DNA from: NIC37A-2 sp050289625
GTDB lineage: Bacteria > Myxococcota_A > Polyangia > Polyangiales > Polyangiaceae
NCBI GenBank assembly: GCA_050289625.1
Contig: JBNKGC010000006.1
Span: 1-64,000, forward strand
Direction: 5' to 3'
Length of the DNA stretch: 64,000 nt
Shown here: piece after piece, positions 40,628-48,769 of the stretch
Numbering within the stretch: the first letter of the stretch is position 1
Layout: each line of letters starts with the position of its first letter
Notes under the pieces: model-generated
What the model was told of the DNA's origin: nothing
The model's input: only the letters and a program-made list of their open reading frames with translations
The model's database searches: none
Made by a program: the position numbers and the translations under genes

Positions 40628-41944
40628 ATGGTTGCCCTCGTCGTTGCCGCACTTTCGGCCCTGTGCATCTCGTTCCTGTGCTCGTTGGCCGAGGCGTCTC
40701 TGTTGTCGGTGCGACCTGCACAGGTTCAGGCTCTCGGTGAGTCCCGCGCGGGTCGACTACTCGGCAAATTCAAGCGCGAAATCGACGAACCGATTTCGGC
40801 GATCCTCATCCTGAACACCACGGCTCACACCATCGGTGCCGCCGTAGCGGGGGCTAGCTACGTTGCGGTGTTCGGAGAATCCAGCCTCTGGGTGTTCTCA
40901 CTCGTGTTCACGGTTCTCGTACTCATTTTCAGCGAGATCGTACCGAAGACTTTGGGGGTCGCGAAGACGGGTTCCGTCATCGTGCCGGTGGTGTACGGGG
41001 TGCAAGCGGCCGTCGGCTTCTTCCGTCCGCTGATCTGGCTGATGCGGCTGATTCCGGGAGTGCGACGCGACGAAGACGCGCCGGTGACGTCTCTCGAAGA
41101 GATCCGCCTGCTGGCGGCGCTCGGAAGAACCGAGGGAGCGGTGGCCAAACGCACCGCCGACATGATCGAGGGCGCCGCACGGCTCCGCGAGCTGACTGCG
41201 TACGACGTGATGGTGCCTCGCACGGTGGTCACCTTCCTGTCAGCCGAGAGCAGTCTGGAAGAGAACCTGCGGGTCGTGCGAACCTCGGGCTACAGCCGTT
41301 TTCCGTACAGCAAGGAAGGATCGATTGATCGCGTCGAAGGAATCGTCCTCGCTCGCGATCTCATCTTCTCGGCCTACGACGCTCGCGGTCAGTCGCTGCG
41401 GACTCCGACGCCCGTGGAATCCCTGGTGCGAACGGTGCCGTTCGTTCCCGCAGCCATGCCCCTGGAAGAACTCTTGAAGCTGTTTCAGGAGCAACGGAGC
41501 CACATGGTCATCGTGGTGGACGAGTTTGGCGGTACCGAGGGCATCGTCACGCTCGAAGACGTTCTCGAGGAGATCGTCGGTGAGATTGAGGACGAAAGCG
41601 ACCGGGTGCACCCCTTCATCGTGCGGCGCGCCGACGGAAGCCTGTCATGCCGTGCGTTGGCGGAGATGCGGAAGGTGTTTGAAGTCTTGGACATCGACGT
41701 CGACGCCGAATCGGTGAGCCTGGGCGGGTTCATGGCCGAGAAGCTCGGGCGCATTCCCGAAGTCGGCGACGAGGTTTGCGTTGCCGGATACTGCTTTCGG
41801 GTGTTGCACTCGTCGGCGCGCCGAGCCGAGCAAGTGTCGATTGAGCCCGTGGAGGAGCCAGAGGACGCTCGAGGGGCAACGGACCCCTATGCGGTACACC
41901 CGTCGAGAGCTCCCGATTCGGGGCGAAAGTCGCAACGAGAGTGA
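40628..41944 (+). CDS. CNNM/CorC (hemolysin C)-family membrane protein
   Basis: 438 residues from ATG 40628. The first 140 residues have four membrane segments of the CNNM/DUF21 domain, with FSEIVPKTLGVAKTG as the landmark. Two CBS domains follow (RELTAYDVMVPRTVVTFLSAESSL and then VIVVDEFGGTEGIVTLEDVLEEIVGEIEDE). A CorC_HlyC transporter-associated domain ends the protein (RRADGSLSCRALAEMRKVF). The family exports or senses Mg or Co. The frame is open further upstream to 40427, but those codons do not fit a membrane start. The C-terminal tail is proline-rich and variable. Confidence 0.9.
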   Translation: MVALVVAALSALCISFLCSLAEASLLSVRPAQVQALGESRAGRLLGKFKREIDEPISAILILNTTAHTIGAAVAGASYVAVFGESSLWVFSLVFTVLVLIFSEIVPKTLGVAKTGSVIVPVVYGVQAAVGFFRPLIWLMRLIPGVRRDEDAPVTSLEEIRLLAALGRTEGAVAKRTADMIEGAARLRELTAYDVMVPRTVVTFLSAESSLEENLRVVRTSGYSRFPYSKEGSIDRVEGIVLARDLIFSAYDARGQSLRTPTPVESLVRTVPFVPAAMPLEELLKLFQEQRSHMVIVVDEFGGTEGIVTLEDVLEEIVGEIEDESDRVHPFIVRRADGSLSCRALAEMRKVFEVLDIDVDAESVSLGGFMAEKLGRIPEVGDEVCVAGYCFRVLHSSARRAEQVSIEPVEEPEDARGATDPYAVHPSRAPDSGRKSQRE

Positions 41945-42505
41945 GGCTTTTCGGTCGCCGCGTCGCAGTGCTCGACTCGGCGCGGTCCGTGGCATGGGCG
42001 GTGGCGCAGTGCAGAGCCCCGCGCGAACACGTTCCCCTGGATTGGGGGATGCGTGGGGGAGGGGAACGTGTCCGGGGCAAGGAAGCGGACCGCTGGTCTC
42101 GAGCGGTTCATTCAGAGCGCGTTCGACAGGGGGGAGCCTGCGAGCACCTGGAGAGTGCGGACGTCGGGAGCGGTCCTTGATCGGAAACGTGGCCCGGCGC
42201 TGGATTTGTCGGAGTTTCAGTGGGTGTTTGACGCAGCGAGTGTGACAAGCCGGCCCAGGCGACGGTGACGTCGCCAACCCGGGCCCGAGAGGAGTCGACC
42301 GACAGGCCGAGCGGGAGCTGGCTCTTCGCCCGGTGCCGCGGGTGCGACGCCTCTGCCGGGGTGTTGGTCGACGACCCGGCGGAGGCTGATGACGCTGCCC
42401 AGCAGGCGTGCTCGTCGAGATCCTCGAGTCGGCGCGCAGCGTTCCGTACTTCGGCACGCTGCGCACCTGCATGCGTCGTGGTGGCCGTCGTCGGGCCGGG
42501 CGGGA
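41945..42505. other. 561-base gene-free stretch
   Basis: Several open frames run here on both strands, but none has coding bias or a recognisable protein, so I treat it as non-coding. It carries the inverted repeat at 42027-42071. I see nothing else. Confidence 0.5.
42027..42071. repeat. 12-bp perfect inverted repeat
   Basis: Arms ACACGTTCCCCT (42027-42038) and AGGGGAACGTGT (42060-42071) flank a G-rich 21-base loop. It lies 83 bases after the CNNM-type gene stop. It could be a terminator without T run, or a regulator site. Confidence 0.5.
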
Positions 42506-42907
42506 TCAGGCCCGCTCGGCCCGCGCGAGAGGGCCTGAGTCGAAGCCCTGCTCGGCGAGCCAGTCCTTGGCCCGTGCCATGTCGCTGAAGAGCTCCGTGT
42601 TCCACGGACCGCCGGCGAGCTGGTACATCCGGCCCAAGCCAAAAATCACTGCCTTTTTGACGACGATGGCCATGCGCATGTCGGGATTTCGTTTGGCGGC
42701 TTGGAAGTCGGCGCGCGCCAAGTGCCAGACGCCCCGGGCGGTCATCCTCATTTTGATGACGTCCAACATGTCAATCACGACGTATTTGGCGGTGTTGAAC
42801 AGCGGGTCGCCGTGCAGGTTCGCCTGCGCGCCGTGCACTTCTTCATCGGTGATCTCACCTGAGAACACCACGACGATTCCATTGGTTTCGTGAAGGAACT
42901 CGTGCAT
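42506..42907 (-). CDS. STAS/SpoIIAA-like protein
   Basis: 133 residues. The pattern NGIVVVFSGEITDEEVHGAQANL then AKYVVIDMLDVIKMRMTARGV is that of SpoIIAA-like and STAS proteins: a strand, a helix, and a buried Asp-containing strand. The second half (RNPDMRMAIVVKKAVIFGLGRMYQLAG) fits the following strand-helix pair, with FSDMARAKDWLAEQG as the last helix. There is no serine at the usual phosphorylation place, so it is probably of the non-anti-sigma type. Partner and ligand are unknown. It is an isolated gene on the minus strand. Confidence 0.6.
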   Translation of the reverse strand: MHEFLHETNGIVVVFSGEITDEEVHGAQANLHGDPLFNTAKYVVIDMLDVIKMRMTARGVWHLARADFQAAKRNPDMRMAIVVKKAVIFGLGRMYQLAGGPWNTELFSDMARAKDWLAEQGFDSGPLARAERA

Positions 42908-43275
42908 CGGTCGACTCGTGGCTCGACTTCGCCCGATCCCAAGGGGGAGTCAAGTCACTGCTGCTGGAGGGCACACCGTGCCCGAAACACGTGCGCCCAA
43001 GAGTTTGGGATCACCGCCGCCATCCAGGGCGAGCTTCCGAGATTTCATCTGGTAGGGGAGTACTCGGAGGCCGACGGTCGGTTCGGTCACCTTCCGCTCC
43101 GGCCTTCGAGAGTGCGCCCGATCGCGTCAGCACCAACTGTGGCGTTCCTTTTTGGTTGGAAAGACACGGACGGCACGCGTCATGGTGCAAGAAGCTGACG
43201 GGAGCAGGTTATGCGCATCGAGGGGCACCCACGCCTGCTAGAGCACCTCCTTGCGACCTCCGCTAAAATTCGAGG
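42908..43275. other. 368-base gene-free stretch
   Basis: No coding frame of good quality. An 8-base inverted repeat, GATCCCAA at 42935-42942 and TTGGGATC at 43005-43012, is the only symmetric element I see. Confidence 0.45.
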
Positions 43276-44424
43276 ATGCCGGTCCGGGGGGGATTGCTGC
43301 TAACCGTCGGTTTCGTGGCGGTCTCGGGACTCAGCGCGGGTGGGTGTGCGGGTGGTCAGCGTCAGTCGGCGCTGATGGCGTCAGACGACGCCGTCGTGGC
43401 ATCCACCGTCGAGGCTCGTCTCGAGAACGTCGAGCTCGCACGATTCGCTTCCTCGGAGATCGAGGTCGCGGCTGATCGAATTCGGGACCTTTCCGAAGAC
43501 GCCTCGGTTCGAACCGATGCGCTGCTTTGGAAGTTGAACGGGATCTCCCGGGTGCAGACGGCCGCGCTGGGACCCGATCCGTACGTCAACGTGATCGATC
43601 TTTGGGTGCTCCTGCTTCAGATGCGCGAGTTCTTCGAAGAGGGCGCGGGGCGCGAGGCATTCGGGGAGTACGCCCACGTGGCCGCTGCGGCAACCGAGCA
43701 GATACTCGAACGAAGCCAGGGCGCGCTCGACCGCATGACGAAATATGGGGGCCAAGCCGCGGCTCCGGACGTAGAGCGTTGGGCTCAAGAGCATCCCATC
43801 CAGGGGTTCGAGTTCCAACGAGAGAGTGTTCCTGTCCAGTTCGCGAGCACGTTGCGCGGCGAGGAAGAGGGGGGACTCGGGGCGCTCTACGACACGCAGG
43901 CGAGCCTGAGTCGCCTCGAGTATCGCGTAGCGCTGATGAACGAGTGGGTTCCGAAGATCGCCCAGTGGTCAGCCGAGCTCGCGGCTACCGATCTGCTCGA
44001 GCTCGAGCAAATCGACACGACTCTGTCCAATGCCAACGGGCTCATGACCGGAATGCCCGAGCTGGTCGCGAGCGAGCGTCAGGCCGTCATCGAGGACATC
44101 CAAACGCTGGTAGAAGAGCAGCGGGCGATTGTGTTCGATACCGTTGCCAGGGAGCGAAACCTGCTCGTCGATACCATCGATCGGCAGAGGCAGTTGGCCT
44201 TGCAGGACGTAAATGGCTTGGTGGCGTCGCAGGGCAGGGACCTCGTCGACTTCGTGCTGTGGCGGATCGCGCAGATCGTGTTGGGCCTACTTCTGGTCGT
44301 GGCAGCCGCATGGGGCTATCGCCGGCATCGTCAGAGGCGAACAGAGCCGTCCCACCCGCTACGCCGCTCGACGGATCGACCCCGACGTCGAGCAACCGAC
44401 TTCGAGCCGGGGCATGCGCACTGA
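43276..44424 (+). CDS. Coiled-coil lipoprotein with C-terminal membrane helix
   Basis: 382 residues. The signal peptide ends in VSGLSAGGC, with Cys24 as lipid anchor. The middle is long and helical with heptad-like stretches (EARLENVELARFASSEIEVAADRIRDLS and ERQAVIEDIQTLVEEQRAIVFDTVARERN). One membrane helix near residues 336-352 (IAQIVLGLLLVVAAAWGY) is followed by an arginine-rich tail. A protein anchored by lipid at one end and by a helix at the other would span the periplasm, so it may act as a periplasmic strut or as a part of a transport machine. No family is recognised. Confidence 0.65.
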   Translation: MPVRGGLLLTVGFVAVSGLSAGGCAGGQRQSALMASDDAVVASTVEARLENVELARFASSEIEVAADRIRDLSEDASVRTDALLWKLNGISRVQTAALGPDPYVNVIDLWVLLLQMREFFEEGAGREAFGEYAHVAAAATEQILERSQGALDRMTKYGGQAAAPDVERWAQEHPIQGFEFQRESVPVQFASTLRGEEEGGLGALYDTQASLSRLEYRVALMNEWVPKIAQWSAELAATDLLELEQIDTTLSNANGLMTGMPELVASERQAVIEDIQTLVEEQRAIVFDTVARERNLLVDTIDRQRQLALQDVNGLVASQGRDLVDFVLWRIAQIVLGLLLVVAAAWGYRRHRQRRTEPSHPLRRSTDRPRRRATDFEPGHAH

Positions 44425-44518
44425 ACCGTGCCCCTCGCGGCCGCACTCGTCCATAGGTGTCAGGGCGCAGCCTTCGTCCTCAACGGCGGTTGCGCACTCG
44501 CGTTTCCTTCGAGCGCGG

Positions 44519-45496
44519 TCAGTCGAAGGCGAGACCGATCGAGATTCGCCCTTCGATGGACCAGGGATACAGAAGGCCGTTCAGGTCGACCGGCTCCTCA
44601 CTGGTTCTGATTTCAAACGCCTCGCAGTCGGTTTCGTTGACGTTGACGCACCGTTCGTTCTCGCTCAAGGAGCGGCCGATGCCGATCCCGCCGCCGAGGG
44701 CGAGGGGACCCACGAGCTTGTTCATCGAGCCGAGCATCACGACGAAACTGGTGTCGCTGCGTGTCGCCTCATCGGGAGCGATGTCGTCCCCGCGAAAGCC
44801 CGTGTACCGGATGGCCTCGTGGCGAAAGTACGTCCTGAGGACGTAGCCCCGCCAAGGCGTGCCGCTGAGCCAGAAGGACGGGCCGATGGAAATGGCACCC
44901 ATGGAGCCGACCAAGTCCGATGCTTGTTCGAGGTCCTTGGTCGGGAAAATCGGCGCCGACTCACTCATGACGAAGGACGGGACCATCTCGACGGTGAGAA
45001 ACTTCCAGATCTGAACTTCGAGCTCGAGTCCGAGCTGCGCGCTGAAGAGCCAATTGAGGGGGTCGACCCGCACGGAAAATGCGGGAAATTCAGGGGCGTT
45101 GTTGGCCTCGTAGCCGGGCGGTGGCTGGTTTCCTGCGTACTGGGGTTGCTGGGCGCCGTAGGCCGGTTGGGCTGCTCCGTACGCGGGCTGCTGGCCGTAC
45201 GCGGGCTGCTGGCCGTAGCCCGTTGCGGGTGGGTAGCCGCCTGATGGGGCTTGGGCAGGTGCCTGCGCGGGCGGCGCTTGGGCTGGAGGAGGATAGGCCG
45301 GATATTGTTGGGTGGGCGGGGGCTGGGGCGCAGGGCTCGGAGGTGGAACCTCTGGCGGGGGAGCCGGCGCAGGTGTCGGTTCGACCGGCGGATAGACCGC
45401 TTGAGCTCGGCAGAGCGACGGGACCGCGGCCACCGCAGCAAAGGCAAGCGCGGAAACAGCGGCTGCTCGGGAAAAGTCAGGTCCAAGGCGAGGCAT
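44519..45496 (-). CDS. Proline-rich outer-membrane-type protein
   Basis: 325 residues. A signal peptide (AVSALAFAAVAAVPSLCRA) precedes 110 residues of proline, glutamine and tyrosine-glycine repeats, with GYGQQPAYGQQPAYG as the clearest part. The remaining 180 residues have alternating hydrophobic strands: FSVRVDPLNWLFSAQLGLELE and GRISIGLAFD at the end, a terminal aromatic-like strand. This suggests a small beta-barrel exposed in the outer membrane with a sugar- or wall-binding N-terminal tail. Two cysteines in ERCVNVNETDCEAF may pair in a loop. It is divergent from the deaminase, 70 bases apart. Confidence 0.65.
   Translation of the reverse strand: MPRLGPDFSRAAAVSALAFAAVAAVPSLCRAQAVYPPVEPTPAPAPPPEVPPPSPAPQPPPTQQYPAYPPPAQAPPAQAPAQAPSGGYPPATGYGQQPAYGQQPAYGAAQPAYGAQQPQYAGNQPPPGYEANNAPEFPAFSVRVDPLNWLFSAQLGLELEVQIWKFLTVEMVPSFVMSESAPIFPTKDLEQASDLVGSMGAISIGPSFWLSGTPWRGYVLRTYFRHEAIRYTGFRGDDIAPDEATRSDTSFVVMLGSMNKLVGPLALGGGIGIGRSLSENERCVNVNETDCEAFEIRTSEEPVDLNGLLYPWSIEGRISIGLAFD
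45179..45214. repeat. Two perfect 18-bp tandem repeats in coding sequence
   Basis: The unit GTACGCGGGCTGCTGGCC occurs twice in a row and encodes one hexapeptide of the QQPAYG series on the minus strand. Copy number may vary by slippage, which would change the length of the repeat tail. Confidence 0.8.
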
Positions 45497-45566
45497 TGGT
45501 CGAAAGCATAGCGCTGGGGTGGGTACCGCAAGTGCTAAATTTGTGACGACCCGACGGGGAGGGACC

Positions 45567-46568
45567 ATGGACGATGCCTTCATCGCTGGCCTGCCGAAGG
45601 CCGAGCTGCACGTGCACGTCGAGGGCACACTCGAGCCGGAGTTGATGTTCGAGTTGGCCGAGCGGAACGGCCTTGCGCTGCCATTTCGCTCCCCAAGCGA
45701 GGCGCGGGCGGCCTATGCGTTCACGAACCTCGGCTCTTTCCTCGATGTCTACTACCTCGCGACGCGGGTCCTCCGGACCGAGCGCGACTTCTACGACATG
45801 ACGCGAGCGTACCTCAGACGCGCTCACACCGACGGGGTTCGTCATGTGGAGATCTTCTTCGATCCTCAATCCCACACGCGTCGAGGGGTCCCCCTCGACG
45901 CAGTGGTCGGCGGACTCTCGAGCGCACTCGACGAAGGCCCGCGTGACTTCGGAATGACGACGGGCCTCATCGCTTGCTTCCTGCGCGATCTGGGCGGGGA
46001 GGAAGCTCTCGCCACATGGGAGGAGCTCAGGCCTTTTCGTGATCGGCTGCTGGGAGTGGGCCTCGATTCGGCGGAGCGAGATCACCCTCCCGACGCGTTC
46101 CGGCGCGTGTTCCGCGAGGCGACGACGGCGGGCCTCCGACGCGTGGCACACGCGGGCGAAGAGGGGCCGCCCGACTACATCTGGGAATCCCTCGAGGTCT
46201 TGGGTGCCGAGAGGATCGATCATGGAGTGCGGGCGGAAGAAGATCCGGTGTTGATGGACGTTCTCCGGGAGCGCCAGATCCCTCTGACGGTCTGCCCGCT
46301 GTCGAACGTGGAGCTGGGAGTCTTCGACTCACTCGAAAACCACAACCTCGGTCACCTTCTGGGCGCGGGCCTCAGGGTGACCATCAATTCGGACGACCCC
46401 GCCTATTTTGGAGGCTACATCGCGGACAACTATCGGCGGAGCGCCCGCGCTTTGCATCTCGACCGAGACGTGCTCGTTCGCTGCGCACGCAACTCGATCG
46501 AGGGGGCCTTCGTCGAGGAACCGAGGCGTTGCGACCTGTTGGCGGAGCTGGAGCGATTCGTCGCGTGA
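45567..46568 (+). CDS. Adenine/adenosine deaminase family protein
   Basis: 333 residues from ATG 45567 after the strong site GGGGAGGGA. Metal ligands are seen in HVHVEG (His15, His17), HAGEE and the Asp of NSDDPAYFGG, together with DHGVRAEEDP. The run NHNLGHLLGAGLRVTINSDD, followed by PAYFGGYIADNYR, is close to the adenine deaminase branch (adenine to hypoxanthine) more than to classic adenosine deaminase, though I cannot decide the substrate without alignment. Purine salvage is the likely pathway. It is divergent from the outer-membrane-type gene. Confidence 0.88.
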   Translation: MDDAFIAGLPKAELHVHVEGTLEPELMFELAERNGLALPFRSPSEARAAYAFTNLGSFLDVYYLATRVLRTERDFYDMTRAYLRRAHTDGVRHVEIFFDPQSHTRRGVPLDAVVGGLSSALDEGPRDFGMTTGLIACFLRDLGGEEALATWEELRPFRDRLLGVGLDSAERDHPPDAFRRVFREATTAGLRRVAHAGEEGPPDYIWESLEVLGAERIDHGVRAEEDPVLMDVLRERQIPLTVCPLSNVELGVFDSLENHNLGHLLGAGLRVTINSDDPAYFGGYIADNYRRSARALHLDRDVLVRCARNSIEGAFVEEPRRCDLLAELERFVA

Positions 46569-46620
46569 CGCTGCAATAGCGACGCCGTGAGTCGCACCTC
46601 GAAGAAGGCGTCCCAGTGTG

Positions 46621-47949
46621 TCAGGGGTTCGAGAGCAGAATTTCGATGCTGCTCTTCTTCGCGACGGCGATGTCGTCCACCCCGTCGTCGTCGAGATCAC
46701 CGACGGCTACGGCTCGCATCGGCTCGAGCGCGTCGACCCGGTCGAGCCGAAACTCACCCTCTCCGCGGTTCACGAATACATCGACGTGACCGCCTCGGCC
46801 CTCGACGACGACGAGATCGTCCCGGGCGTCGCCGTTGACGTCACCCGTCGCCAGAGCAACAGGGGTGATCTCTCCGGGGATCTCCAACGTGGTGGCTGGT
46901 GATTCGAAGCCGCCATCGCCGTTTCCGAAGTGAAGGGCCACGCTCGACTTGCGGCCAATGCTGGCTACGTCGTCGTTCTGGTCGCCGTTGAACTCTCCGA
47001 CGACGAGTCCCGAAAATGGTCCATCCGAATCGGCGGTCGTCGGATCAGCGACGCTCACGGTGCCGGCCTCGCCCACCTCGAGCGGAAACGCCTTCAGGCC
47101 GCTTGGACCACCCACGATGAAGTACTGCTGGGCGTTGCCGTCCAGCGCCGCCAAAGCCACTCGATTGCCGGCATTCGGATCGACGTCGACGATCAAGCGC
47201 TGTGCGGTCCAATCAGCGTCGTTCAGGCCCGACGTGCGCCGCAACCCCTGTTCCCTCGACGCTCCGAACAGCACTTCCTCGGACGGGTTGGTCCCGAACA
47301 CGTTGCCGGTGCTCACCTGAACGGGACCCTTACCCAACACGACCACTGGAGGCAGAGGGCGTAGCGCACCCCCTTCGCCGTCACCAAAGACGACCGCAAG
47401 CTCTCCAGAGAGACCCACCGCCACGTCGAGGGCGGAGTCGTTGTCGAGAAGCCCGAGGGCGATCGTTTGCGCCGAGGAGGGGGTAGTGCGCACTGTCGCC
47501 ATCTTCCGTGCGGGGAGCCGTCCGCCGTCGTCCGACGGAGGCAGATAGCCGAGGGTGCCCGCCGAGTCGACGAAGACCAATTCGAGGGGGCCCCCGGTGA
47601 TGAGGTCGCCGATTGCGAGCGCTCGAATGAAGGTGGTCGGAGATGGAGTATGCAGGCTCGAGGTGCTCTCGAAGCAAGCGCCGCGGTCGTTGATCAGCCC
47701 GTCGCCACAGCTTGCTTCGGGGGCCCGGGCGCGGCCGACGGCGCGCCGTTCGGCGGAGCTTTTGTCGGTGAAGTTGGGCGCGTACAGCGGTTGGCCGCCG
47801 AGCAACGTCTCCGTTTCGAGAGGAGCCAGCGTTTGAGCTGGAGCCTCATCCAGAGCGTTCTGTTGCGCTTCCGCCTCGATCACCGGGGTCTCTCGGTTGC
47901 ACGCGAGCAACACCGGGAAAGTCACCACAGCAATATGCATCCCCCTCAT
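46621..47949 (-). CDS. FG-GAP/VCBS-repeat lipoprotein
   Basis: 442 residues from ATG 47949, which has GGAGGGAG about 10 bases upstream; the open frame extends to 48519 but looks non-coding there. The signal peptide VVTFPVLLACN gives a lipoprotein. The mature part is built of beta-propeller repeats of FG-GAP type, with calcium-loop signatures GEFNGDQNDDVASI, GDVNGDARDDLVVVEG and VGDLDDDGVDDIAVAKKS. Such propellers are usually exposed on the surface and bind ligands. The blade number is roughly seven by eye. It is convergent with the deaminase gene. Confidence 0.8.
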   Translation of the reverse strand: MRGMHIAVVTFPVLLACNRETPVIEAEAQQNALDEAPAQTLAPLETETLLGGQPLYAPNFTDKSSAERRAVGRARAPEASCGDGLINDRGACFESTSSLHTPSPTTFIRALAIGDLITGGPLELVFVDSAGTLGYLPPSDDGGRLPARKMATVRTTPSSAQTIALGLLDNDSALDVAVGLSGELAVVFGDGEGGALRPLPPVVVLGKGPVQVSTGNVFGTNPSEEVLFGASREQGLRRTSGLNDADWTAQRLIVDVDPNAGNRVALAALDGNAQQYFIVGGPSGLKAFPLEVGEAGTVSVADPTTADSDGPFSGLVVGEFNGDQNDDVASIGRKSSVALHFGNGDGGFESPATTLEIPGEITPVALATGDVNGDARDDLVVVEGRGGHVDVFVNRGEGEFRLDRVDALEPMRAVAVGDLDDDGVDDIAVAKKSSIEILLSNP

Positions 47950-48089
47950 TGCGACGCCCTCGCTCCCTCCAGCAGGGTACCGTGCCGTGAACGAGGCGTC
48001 GTCGCTCATGCTGGGTGACTCGGGGATGTGCGCCTTCGTCTGAAGGGACCCGTTCGGAGTGTTCGATCGGGGCCTTCGTTCGACCCGAA

Positions 48090-48332
48090 TCAGCGGAAGA
48101 AGGCGACGTACTGAGGCGAGTAGGAGCTGCCCATCGCCACCGGGTCGATGTACGGCGTGACGGAAACGAAACCAGGCTTGTCGGTGAGCTGCTCGAGACC
48201 CAGCACGATCGGGTTTGCCTGCTCGTCGCGCTTCAGTTTCCAACCGCCGCTCGCCCACTCGACGAGCTCGGCGCCAGGTTCCCCGCCGGGTTTTACGCTG
48301 CGGCCAAGACGAAAGTAGACGACATTTGCCAT
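48090..48332 (-). CDS. Small 80-residue protein
   Basis: 80 residues from ATG 48332, preceded by a near-perfect ribosome site (GGAGGAAA on the minus strand, 48337-48344), which settles the start. The protein is compact, with no signal peptide: VVYFRLGRSVKPG, then a strand-helix pair around ELVEWASGGWKLKRDEQANP and a tail KPGFVSVTPYIDPVAMGSS. I do not recognise the family. It lies upstream of the FG-GAP gene with a gap of 140 bases, and the two may be transcribed together. Confidence 0.7.
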   Translation of the reverse strand: MANVVYFRLGRSVKPGGEPGAELVEWASGGWKLKRDEQANPIVLGLEQLTDKPGFVSVTPYIDPVAMGSSYSPQYVAFFR

Positions 48333-48514
48333 GAGATTTCCTCCAAGGCGTGCGACCCGAGTCCGCACGAGAGTTAGCAAGAGAGCTGGGGGCTCGGAAC
48401 TCCCCTTGCGATGACCGCTTGCGGTGATCGCCGAAAACATGAGAGGCAGGTGCAGAAGAGTGGCCTGCCGTAGCCTTTTCGGTCCTCATCTGGTTCGGGG
48501 CCGAAAAGGCGGAG

Positions 48515-48544
48515 GGCAATCAACGCAACTGGTCACCGCTGTAG
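48515..48544 (+). repeat. Dispersed 30-bp motif, copy C
   Basis: Reads GGCAATCAACGCAACTGGTC and then ACCGCTGTAG. It agrees with copy D at 26 of 30 positions. It lies between the epimerase gene and the 80-residue gene and is followed closely by a terminator-like hairpin. Confidence 0.65.
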
Positions 48545-48553
48545 AGCAAAGCG

Positions 48554-48576
48554 AATGCCATCAAAAGCATTTTTTT
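48554..48576 (+). terminator. Terminator-like hairpin with T7 tract
   Basis: Arms AATGC and GCATT around an 8-base loop are followed by seven T residues (48570-48576). The stem is short. No plus-strand gene ends just before it, so it would end a non-coding transcript that includes motif copy C. Confidence 0.5.
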
Positions 48577-48769
48577 GCGGCCACTCGACGAGGTGCGAGG
48601 CGGGGAAACAGCTCTCTTCGAGCCTTTCGGCTCACTGAGCTTCGATGGCGCCACGATCGGGAACGTCGCCCACAGGACGTGGGTTGCCGTAGAAGTCGAC
48701 TGATGGGGCGCCGGTGGAGTTGCCGGAATCGAGCGCTGGTGATCCGGTAGTGGGGGTGAAGTCCCTCGC

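Larger units (their letters stand above)
48333..48769. other. 437-base gene-free stretch with RNA-like elements
   Basis: The plus strand holds, in order, a stem (CCTTTTCGG with CCGAAAAGG, 48474-48509), copy C of the 30-bp motif (48515-48544) and an intrinsic terminator-like hairpin with T run (48554-48576). After 48580 nothing is recognised. These three elements in about 100 bases suggest a small plus-strand transcript. Confidence 0.5.

Noticed and set aside
42217..42642. Open frames in the 42.2-42.6 kb gap as genes
   Set aside because: They are arginine- and proline-rich, overlap the STAS-like gene or each other and show no fold or start signal.
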